Of a stretch of DNA of 64,000 nt, positions 22,091 to 30,538 are shown piece by piece. The DNA lies in NCBI GenBank assembly GCA_916610825.1, contig OU744446.1, positions 4,969,001 to 5,033,000 of the forward strand, in the 5' to 3' direction. Origin of the DNA: Haliclystus octoradiatus. Lineage: Eukaryota > Cnidaria > Staurozoa > Stauromedusae > Haliclystidae. The stretch's first letter is position 1. The number at the start of each line of letters is the position of its first letter. The notes beneath the pieces were generated by a model that searched no databases, was not told where the DNA came from, and was given only the letters and a program-made list of their open reading frames with translations. The position numbers and the translations under genes were made by a program.

Positions 22091-24392
22091 ATGAATCTTC
22101 AATCCATTTTCAATTATACCTTCATATAACCTGCTGTGTTTTTTAATACAGCCTTTTCTTATTATAAACTTCATAGGCGTTTTTAAGGTTCCCGAGAATA
22201 TCAATATTTGAATACCTATAAATGATAAATCGCGAAATGTTGGAAATTTTCAGCTATACTGCACTTTCCTTCAATATAAATAATTTGTTAACAGCTGAAA
22301 TATAGATTCATCACATCTTTATAAATAGGAAATATCAAAATTAACAAAATTCTAAAAATTGAGCTTAGAGTGTGCGATGATAATCAAACTAATTCAATTT
22401 CAAGCAGTTGCATATTATCATATAACGCTGGAATGGAAGATTTCGTTTCAATTATTCAATTATGTGAAAAAACGATGAATATAAAGTACGTACCATTGTT
22501 AATTGATATTGTGAATGAAATTGGCTATGCACTGTTAATGTAATTAATGTCGCAATATAAACATTGGAAAATGAGCCATGAAGTAGCGTAAAATTCCATT
22601 AAAATAATTCTGAAGACACACAACGATCGATTGATAGGCATCTACTAACACGTGATTGACAAGCTTGTTTGCTATTGGCTCTTTCTGTAAGTGTTATAAA
22701 AACTAAACTCTAAAACATTGTCTTCATGAAAAATTCCCTGGAATTAATAGATATTGATAAAATTGTTATATTATATACCTTTATTGAAGTTCATGACAAA
22801 AATATGTTTAATGCAGTCAAGAGAGAAAAATTATCATTTTTTTTTTGGAAAAATTGTGGTCACAAGAGGTATAAATTGAATTTAAATTAGTTTTGATAAT
22901 GCTTTTGATGTATACAATATATTTGAAAGAGGACTCTTAAATCGAGACACACCTATCCTGTCTATTGTTATAAATGTGATCATTAATATACGGCATTCAC
23001 GTCATATATGTACTTAAATATTGTAGAAACATATTATTATGCTACATTCAATTTACCTACTCATAAACCAACAAAATAATTGTAATTTGATCATCGGTCA
23101 ATTAATTAACTGAAAACATTACAAAGAGATTGTAGTTTTTGAAAGATAGATAGTAATCTTGAAAGAGGGGTAAATGTTTACAAAATCTATCATAAGTACC
23201 AAGCGCAATCGAAAATAAATAACAAAGCTGTTATTCACAATTAAAACGGAACTATTGCAATTCAGGAGTATAATACAATATAATTTCCAAATTATACTGT
23301 GTTTGCAAGATGCCTTTATATAGCCTATCTAGCAAAATACACTTCCCTCTAATAGACAACACATTTGTGCATAAGAGGTGAACGTCAATGGCCTTCTGTC
23401 ATGTAATATTCAAATATGATTGAAATGGAGATCTTTATTATTATTATTAACATGTGCAAGTACCAACAATATGTACAACCATATATAGATTAACATGGCA
23501 GTGCTATAGACAGAGGTAACACTTTTCGTCCACATAGGTTGACAGAAAAGGGGTCATATAGCAGTTGACAGTCACTGATTCCTTTACTGTTATTATGAGG
23601 TTTTCTGGGAGGGCTGTTGAATCAGGGTTGCATTAATATTTTGAATTAGCATCATAATATAAAAAAAATTCTGAGATAATATTCTATGCCTGCCAAACCT
23701 AACAACATGTATGATAAACACATTTGTTGTCTTGGAAACATCTTTGCAAAGTGTCGACACACTGCCATTAATAAAAGGTTTCATAGCTTTCTAAAGAGAA
23801 TGCAAAACTATAAGAATTGATTACTAATCAGCAATGTAATGAGACCAAGAAACCTAAAATAAACAATAAACCTAAGATAAACAATAAATTCATCTACCAG
23901 AACTAGGTGCAGTGAAAATAATGCCTTTGTCTCTAAAGCAATCACAAGTGTCTGCACCAGTAATGCAATGAGTAATCGAGCCTTTCATTGTAAAATGTTC
24001 TGTGTAGTTTTACAACACTCCAATCATAACATTATACACGTGACTGGTTATATTTTGCATTGCTCTGTGACTCTTCGGCATATTGACAACTTATTATCCA
24101 ATTTCCAAAATGAAGGCAGTGAATGTACAGCAATATAGAAAATCTACTATCTTGATCAAATAACGCATTTACAATACGGTTATAACCTATATTTAAACTA
24201 TAAATAGTAACATGTCATATGTATTTATGCATATAGCAATAGGGTCATTTCATGTTTTAATTAATAACGTTTATTTAATCTAGTTCTTAATTAATATTAA
24301 TAAGGCTGCATGTAAGTGACACTTTCTATAGCGTAAAGTGTCCTAAATTATTTGCCGGTCAAAATGACACAATATATCATATTATATCAATA
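22091..24392. other. Gene-poor stretch
   Basis: No gene. A ttattattattatt run at about 23438 followed by catgtgcaagtaccaacaat could be another LINE tail (minus strand), but no coding part accompanies it. Confidence 0.45.
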
Positions 24393-24400
24393 GTATAGAT

Positions 24401-24838
24401 CAGGGGTGTACGGAGTGAGAATTTTCAGACTCCGAATCCGAGAAAAGTCCTTAAAGAAGCGTCTGACTCTGAGTCCGGCTCCGGAGATGTGAGAAAAATC
24501 GACTCCCATTCCGACTCCGGCTCCAAAATGTTTCAGACAGACTCCCGTAAAAAGCCCGAATACGGATTAGTTATTCAACCCAACTCAAGCCAACATCGAA
24601 AAGTACAAAGCAAATTATCATCAACTGAAATAATTGTAGCAATTCCAACTTTTTTGTAGAAATATCCAAACAATTTTCAACTATGCAATGTTCATTAAGA
24701 ATTTACCAGGAGTGGATTCTAGACTCCGGCTCCGACTCCTGCTCCTGCCTGGAAAAAATTCACTCCAGTCTCCTGCTGAAATGCTGATACTCCTTGCCGG
24801 AATCGGAGTTTGACTCCAGCTCCTGTACTACCCCTCTG
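24401..24838 (+). mobile_element. Non-autonomous hAT-like element, 438 bp
   Basis: Exact 8-bp target duplication GTATAGAT at 24393-24400 and 24839-24846. Ends CAGGGGTGTACGGAGT and, inverted, CAGAGGGGTAGTACAGGAGT form imperfect terminal inverted repeats with the CAGxG start usual for hAT. The subterminal parts are rich in ctccggctccgactcc-type hexamers on both sides, pointing inward; these may be transposase-binding sites. No coding frame. Confidence 0.8.
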
Positions 24839-24846
24839 GTATAGAT

Positions 24847-25689
24847 ATATAATATTGAGATAGATTGATAGATTTTCCCGGATTGTATCATGCCTCGTGA
24901 ATGCATCATGACTCCATTATGTATGTTATTATAGGATAAAAGGCTCGATTACTCATAGCTTTATGAGACATGGCTTGTGATTGTTTTCAAAGCAACGGCA
25001 TAATTACTTCAATGCACGCTAAACTGCACCTATAGTTCTCTACAATATCTCTTTATGTTTATCTTGAATCAGAAAATCCCTCATAGAGTATCAATTATCT
25101 AAAATACTCCGTTGGACTATCTAAAAGTAGATATGATTTCAGATGCATCCGTGGATTAGCTTTGAAAGAGAACATTCTGGCCACATTATATTATCTCAAC
25201 AGTGATTAGCCAGGTTTCATGAATCATAAGCAGTATCTACTATGTTACATTTGACTCCGTATGTGGGATTGACATGGAACTTTAAGTAAATCAGCTTGAA
25301 TGGCAACATGAGGTACAAATTCCTTAGTACACTGTTCTAGCTGAAATTTTGGATAACATTTCTCTATGAAAAATGGAAGCATCTGACGTATTCCCAATAA
25401 ATGGAATAGAAATTAAAAATGTTAATAGGTCATTAAAACAATTATTGTTAATTAATGAAATAATATACACAGAACACAGTGTTATACTGCATGATATTCT
25501 GTTGTGTGGGGGTATAGGAATGTATGCCCTTCAATTAGATTGCTTTCAACAAAAAAAGTTTCATCAATTATCTTTAATATATTGATAATTAGAAATTGTC
25601 AATAGTAATTATCGTCGCCAGGAAATTATTTATTGCTTATATGTCTTATTATATATGTGATGTAAGGTACAGATGTAAGGTATTCGTAA
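24847..25689. other. Non-coding stretch
   Basis: A 70-codon frame at 25373-25585 has no domain. Nothing else seen. Confidence 0.45.
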
Positions 25690-25870
25690 GGACACAGATG
25701 TTTTTTTGATGTGGTGAATTTTTAATCACATTTACTAACTCATCTTGACCTAGGTATATACCGAAGTCAGTTCCTTGTTCGTTCACTGAGCAGTACTGAT
25801 GAAGGCTAATGGCCAGAAACATGTACTTGTCTGCTGCTGTGATGTAAGGTATATATAACGTATACATAGG
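25690..25870 (+). mobile_element. Penelope-like (pLTR) remnant, tentative
   Basis: Related to 1030-1200 in inverse orientation and holding the hammerhead-like motif that is typical of Penelope-like element terminal repeats. No reverse transcriptase or GIY-YIG frame nearby, so the family name rests on the ribozyme motif alone. Confidence 0.4.
25789..25838 (+). ncRNA. Hammerhead ribozyme candidate (type I, short stem III)
   Basis: In order: stem I strand AGCAGTA (25789-25795), CTGATGA (25796-25802), A, stem II GGC-TAATG-GCC (25804-25814), A, GAAA (25816-25819), stem III ACA/TGT closed by a 6-nt loop, cleavage triplet GTC (cut after C25831), stem I' TGCTGCT (25832-25838). Stem I pairs over all seven positions, counting one U-G wobble. 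All invariant core bases are present. The weak point is A/A instead of G-C at the foot of stem II. In retroelements such ribozymes process tandem transcripts. Confidence 0.6.
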
Positions 25871-26153
25871 TGATGTAACGTCAAATAATTTATTTCGTGT
25901 TTTGAAATCATCATAATAACATTCCAATGTCACGTTTTAGGGTACTTTACGTCTTTATTAGTCTTTTCTCTATACAATTACAATAATGGTATCTTTCCTG
26001 GGCCTGGTTCATACGCCGTTCTGTACATGTGCCGATCCTATTTCCACTAAGAACGCTTTTGGAGCGACTCCAGACATTGATTGGTTTCAGACGGCGTTCT
26101 CTAACCAAATTCCGACGTATTATGCCAATTTTGTGCGTTTTACATCAAATAAG

Positions 26154-26170
26154 TCTATTTAAGCGCCAAA
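26154..26170 (+). promoter_or_regulatory. TATA-like box and E2F-like site of transposase A
   Basis: TATTTAA (26154-26160) then GCGCCAAA (26163-26170), about 17 bases before the ATG at 26187. GCGCCAAA fits the E2F consensus. The same layout is present in copy B (38422-38429). Confidence 0.45.
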
Positions 26171-26186
26171 CCCTTCCTGAATCAAA

Positions 26187-27266
26187 ATGGCGAAGACTAC
26201 AGCAGCGTTGTTGATTGCTATGGCAAACTCTAACCGTCGTTTACAACTGGTAAGATCCATCGCTGTAAATATTAATCGTAGGAAAAAGTTGGTTTTAAAA
26301 TGTTTGTTGTTACTTGTCCTGCTTTTGTCCAAGAAGAAACAAAATGCTACTAATATTGCCAATCGTTCTTGCAGACGACTACCTCGCAACGCAGGTTGGT
26401 GGGATAATGCTTTCAGGTTATACTCTGATAAAAAATTCAAAAAGACATTTAGAGTGTCTAGAAGTACATTTAATTACATTTTATCAAAGATTAGACATAA
26501 ATTAGAAAGAGAATACGTTGTTGAGGAACCAATTTCGCCGGAGTGCCGCCTTGCAATATGCCTCTACCGTCTTGGCCGTGGAGATTATTTATTTACCTTA
26601 TCAGAAATGTCTGGAATGGGTATATCTACTATATCAGGCATCGTAACGGAGGTTTGTGACGCTATTGTCAGTTGTTTGTGGAAGGAGCAAGTCGATGAAT
26701 ATTATCCGAAGGACTCTACTGCCTTTAAATCCAAGGTTCTTGACATGGAGGAGATATGGCAATTTCCTTTCTCCTGGGCTGCCATAGATGGATGTCACAT
26801 ACCCATCAAATGCCCCCTAGGGGTTGCCCGTGCAAGCAAAGAATATCACAATTTCAAGAATTTCTATTCTATTGTTTTAATGGGAATGGTAGACGCGGAG
26901 TATCGTTTTGTGTGGGCTAGCTGTGGCTATCCAGGCAATAACCATGACTCAATGATTTTCAAGCCATCATCTGCCTACAAAGGCCTGAGTGACTGTTCTG
27001 ATGGCAGTGTAATCTTCAAAGAAGGGGGGAATAATATCAGACCATTAGTCCTTGGAGACTCTGCATTTGCAATGGAGAATTGGCTTCTGAAGCCCTACTC
27101 CAATGCGGTTCTCAGTCCTGAAGAACGCTACTTCAATTATCGCTTGAGCAGAGCAAGAATGGTAGTCGAGGCAGGATTTGGCCAGCTAAAAGGAAGATGG
27201 CGGTATTTGATGAGAAAATGTTTGCGCATCTCTTCTGCCTCCTGCTTGGCAAAGAGTAATAGCTGA
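26187..27266 (+). CDS. Harbinger transposase A, C-terminally truncated
   Basis: DDE-type nuclease that cuts and pastes the element (DDE_Tnp_4-like). It has an N-terminal basic/hydrophobic region, a helix-turn-helix-like part (FKKTFRVSRSTFNYILSKI), then the catalytic Asp in WAAIDGCHIPI, a second in LVLGDSAFAMENW and the Glu in RMVVEAGFGQLKGRW. The frame follows copy B (433 residues) to KGRWRYLMRKC and then runs into antisense sequence of the partner gene (LRISSASCLAKSNS) because of the 1395-bp deletion. It therefore keeps the three acidic residues but loses about 90 C-terminal residues, including the conserved LHN helix. The difference KCPLGVA versus KCPPGGA in copy B lies near the active site. 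Probably inactive. Confidence 0.9.
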   Translation: MAKTTAALLIAMANSNRRLQLVRSIAVNINRRKKLVLKCLLLLVLLLSKKKQNATNIANRSCRRLPRNAGWWDNAFRLYSDKKFKKTFRVSRSTFNYILSKIRHKLEREYVVEEPISPECRLAICLYRLGRGDYLFTLSEMSGMGISTISGIVTEVCDAIVSCLWKEQVDEYYPKDSTAFKSKVLDMEEIWQFPFSWAAIDGCHIPIKCPLGVARASKEYHNFKNFYSIVLMGMVDAEYRFVWASCGYPGNNHDSMIFKPSSAYKGLSDCSDGSVIFKEGGNNIRPLVLGDSAFAMENWLLKPYSNAVLSPEERYFNYRLSRARMVVEAGFGQLKGRWRYLMRKCLRISSASCLAKSNS

Positions 27267-27968
27267 TCCATAGGATCATGGCTTACCAATGCCTTTGTTA
27301 TCTCTAGAATTTCTGAAATTTGATTTTCCACATTATTCCTTCTTCTAGATCTTCTGGTTGGTACAAATCGACGTTGATTTACTTCAAGAGCTGCACTCTC
27401 TCCAACTTCTTCTGCATCTGGTGGTGAATCTGTTTGATGGGCGTCTGCTGCTGGTGACTCACTTGGAGTGCTGGTAGAGGCACATGGCTGCTCTGATGGA
27501 TCAATTGCCTGCTCTGGATCACAGGAGTCACGCGTCTTAACCAGTGCAAACAGCTGATCAAACCACTTGGTGTAACCTTGTTGCTCTTGCAATCTTGCAA
27601 TACCTGATTTGGTTTTTATGGTTAATGCAGCCTTCTTGCATTCGTGGACAAGCTTCTTGAATTTGGTTCTTATTTGCTTTCCAGTGAAAGGACAAGGCTC
27701 TCTGTCCTTGACCCTCTCCTTCAATTCGTCTGCGATTTTATTGTAAATTTCGCCATTACGCTGGCACTTAATATTTGTGAAAATTAACTTATTACAATAG
27801 TCCTCTTTATTGACAATTATATCTACCAAATCATCTATCATGTTGCTGTTCCATTTTGCCTTTGGCCCCGAATTCCCTTTTCCAACTTTCTTTGGTTTTC
27901 GAAATGAGGGAGGAGGTGGATGGTCTTCTGACTTGCTCATGCTTTCCTCAATTTCACCAACAGCATAT
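27137..27968 (-). pseudogene. Harbinger A Myb/SANT-like protein, exon 2, fused to antisense transposase
   Basis: Second exon of the DNA-binding partner protein that Harbinger elements encode for nuclear import and TIR binding. It begins after acceptor gttatag (exon starts 27968) and reads YAVGEIEESM, PPPPSFRKPKK, then a trihelix/SANT-like region (KWNSNMIDDLVDIIV to KWFDQLFALVK). From 27220 downward the frame leaves the native C-terminus and continues through the complement of the transposase gene (HFLIKYRHLPFSWPNPAS) to a stop at 27137. The break has a 3-bp CAT microhomology. The result is an intact-looking chimeric frame. Confidence 0.85.
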
Positions 27969-28547
27969 CTATAACACAAGAAAAATCAAATTTTAGAACA
28001 TTTGTAAAGGAAGAAATAGTATTCAAAGTTTCTATCGACTTAAACATTTTATATTGTATAATTGTTACAAGAACATCAGCTTGGTGTAATTTTTCATATC
28101 CTAGTCAAACTGTGCTGAGTATTTAAAAGCCCAGGTTACCCATTCATTTATTTAATAGGTTACCCATTCTATGATATGCATATTGGAAACGTAAAGTTTC
28201 AGCGATTTTTAAACAAACATATTAAATATACAGTAACATATTAAATGCTATACAGTAATGTCAACATAAAAAATTTAGAGCTACAACTTTATTGGCCTCT
28301 TAAATTCTTCTGGAAGAGACATAATTGGAAACGTGACAGTTTAATTAATTGATCAAGGAATAAAGTGCATGTATCAGATGCAAATAGATATGAGTTCTGA
28401 AAGAAAGGTGGTAAAGTTGAGATGGTACTGACTAATTATGAACTTTGCTTTCACAAATGGTTACTTGATGAAATATGATGATTCACATGATGCAAATGCA
28501 CAATTACAAAATTTACAAGCAAACATACAATAGCTGACATTGCTTAC

Positions 28548-28744
28548 CTATCATCACTGACTCCACTAACGCCACTACCACTGTAGCACAACTGGCAATA
28601 ACCCACAGAGACACCTTCTTTCCATCCAGGAGCACTCTCATCTTCCTCTGACACCGAACATACTACACAGAAAGGCTTCTCGCAAACAATGCATGTATAC
28701 TTTTTTTTGCGAAGGCAAGAACCACAGACAGCTTCAGAAGACAT
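28548..28744 (-). CDS. Harbinger A partner protein, exon 1 (Cys-rich)
   Basis: Starts MSSEAVCGSCLRKKKYTC and contains paired cysteines (CGSC, CIVC, FCVVC, GYCQLC) that suggest a small treble-clef or C2C2 zinc-binding fold. The donor GTAAGC at 28542-28547 leaves two bases of an Arg codon that is completed by the exon beginning at 27968. Same structure in copy B at 34454-34650, which differs by CGCCLRKTK. The combination of a Cys-rich exon with the Myb-like exon is unusual for Harbinger partner proteins as I know them. Confidence 0.75.
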
Positions 28745-28865
28745 CTTAGTTTGATAGTTAATCGGAAAAATACTTATATAAATTGATATGGGAATTTCAC
28801 ATGGAAATTGTGATCTGATCTTTTCGACTGCTAAAAGGAAAAGGACTTTTTCTGTGAGAAAAACA

Positions 28866-28891
28866 TTTTATATCTCCCAATTTGGCGCCAA
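28866..28891 (-). promoter_or_regulatory. TATA box and palindromic E2F-like site of the partner gene (A)
   Basis: Minus strand: TTTGGCGCCAAA (28880-28891), a perfect palindrome containing the E2F consensus on both strands, then TATAAA (28866-28871). The exon 1 ATG lies about 120 bases downstream. Conserved in copy B. Confidence 0.5.
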
Positions 28892-29245
28892 ATTGTTTAA
28901 CTAGTAAAGAATAAATGAGGTAACATGTGATCAATAGCATTTGATTGGATCAACAGGCTAGTAGCACGTGATCATGTGGCTAATTTATTGATTGCAGCCT
29001 TGGACGTGGTATCGAAGCCACAAATTAGGTTGAATATGCAGTTGTTTTGAATTGGCATTATGGAATCCTTCCATCACCATAGCAGCCGCACGGCAGCGAG
29101 GCCAAATCGTAGGTGCGACCCCCGTCTTTCTAAATTTATATCGTCAACGAGTGGATCGGTACAGTTCGGAACGGCGTATGAAAGCAAGCCGACCTGAAGG
29201 CGTTCGGTACGGGTTGATAAGGCGTTCCGAACGACTGTAGCCGTT

Positions 29246-29378
29246 TGTTATGTTCGTAGTAAAGATAGACAACAGTAATATAGCTAGGACTCTGGTTGAG
29301 CATAAACGTGGACTGTATATTGAATATCAAGGTTAATACAATGTGCCTCGAGGACTCTCTCAGTCCCAGGCTACATCA
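29246..29378 (-). repeat. Gypsy 3' LTR
   Basis: Lies downstream of integrase in the element's orientation. Differs from 33530-33662 by t versus c at one site in aacagtaata / aacagcaata. Very short for a Gypsy LTR. Confidence 0.95.
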
Positions 29379-29390
29379 TCTCCCCCTTCC
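29379..29390 (-). promoter_or_regulatory. Gypsy polypurine tract
   Basis: Minus strand GGAAGGGGGAGA immediately before the 3' LTR, the expected primer site for plus-strand DNA synthesis. Confidence 0.85.
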
Positions 29391-29395
29391 AGGAA

Positions 29396-30538
29396 TTATA
29401 TTGGAATGAGGAGATGGTTATACATGATTATAAATTTTAGGTAATCTATATGAAAGTGTAATGATAAGTAATAAGACGTTAGGCATCTTGTATTTGTTGA
29501 AGTGTTTTCAACAGGGCGAAGATATCTCCTGTTACGGCTCAGCAGGCGCCCTGAATCCAGTTTGACGTCATATTTCCGATAAGCGTTTGCAGATACAATC
29601 ACTCCAAGGCGGTCCCATTCTTTGTTGTGTGGATTTTGGAGGATGACTTTTGAACCTATTGATAACGGTTGCAGAGTGTGGGCCTTGGCATTATAATATT
29701 GTGTTGTATATCCATCATGGTGCGTTGAACGTCTTTCAGGTTCAGATGCACACTGCTGCCAGTTTGATGCAAATGAGCGATAGTGTGCAGGTAGACGAGT
29801 CCGTAATGGGCGACCAAATAACACTTGAGATGGTGATAGTCCATCCGAACGAGGAATATTGCGCCATTCTAGGACTGCTTCGTCAAAGCCAGATGTGTTA
29901 AGATCTCCATCAGTAGTAAACTTTTTGATAAGTGTCTTCATGGCCTTCACGGCGGCCTCCGCGTGGCTATTGGATTGGGCATGATATGGCGCTGATGGAC
30001 GGTGAGTGATGAACCATTCTGTCATGAAAGTCGCGAATTCAGCTGACTTGAATTGAGGGCCACCATCGCTTCTGAAGAGAACTGGAACGCCAGTATCACG
30101 AAATGCTCTCTTCAATTGATCAATGACTTGACTTGATGTAGGATCTGCACCAAAATGAAAGGTCATTGGCCATCCAGATAACCGGTCGACGTATATCATA
30201 TAACACTGACCACCATATGAAAATAGGTCGGCTGATGATGATTCGAAGGGTCGAGAAGGTGTTGGGTCTGTTAGCATTGGTTCTTTGGTCTGACTGGGTT
30301 GGTAAAGTTGACAGGATGGGCATGATTCAACAGCTTGGGATATGTCATTAGTCATTCCTGGCCAGTAAGCAACTTGACGTGCTCGACGTTTACTACGGTC
30401 GATGCCTTGATGTGGAAGATGGAGTCGTTGGATGATGGTAGGACGCATACTTGTGGGAATGATTATACGGGCACCATAGAGAACAAGTTCATCCTGGACA
30501 GATAATTCGTCAAATATCTTCTTGTATGGCAGTAATGC
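29396..30538 (-). pseudogene. Gypsy integrase region, cut off from pol by one stop codon
   Basis: Continues the gag-pol frame directly after the TAA at 30539-30541. Shows the HHCC zinc-binding part (HLPHQG and later CPSCQ), the catalytic Asp in SADLF, Asp in RSDGGPQF and Glu in NSHAEAAVKAMK, and a C-terminal DNA-binding part. The ATG at 30448 lies inside the zinc-binding domain, so it is not a real start. Upstream of it the frame is open for 30 codons back to the stop. Integrase would normally be cleaved from the polyprotein. Confidence 0.9.

Noticed and set aside
25649..25933. 94-codon minus-strand frame over the hammerhead locus
   Set aside because: No Penelope RT or nuclease motif; likely chance.
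30448..30450. ATG as start of a separate integrase gene
   Set aside because: The same frame is open upstream back to the TAA, and the ATG falls inside the zinc-binding domain.
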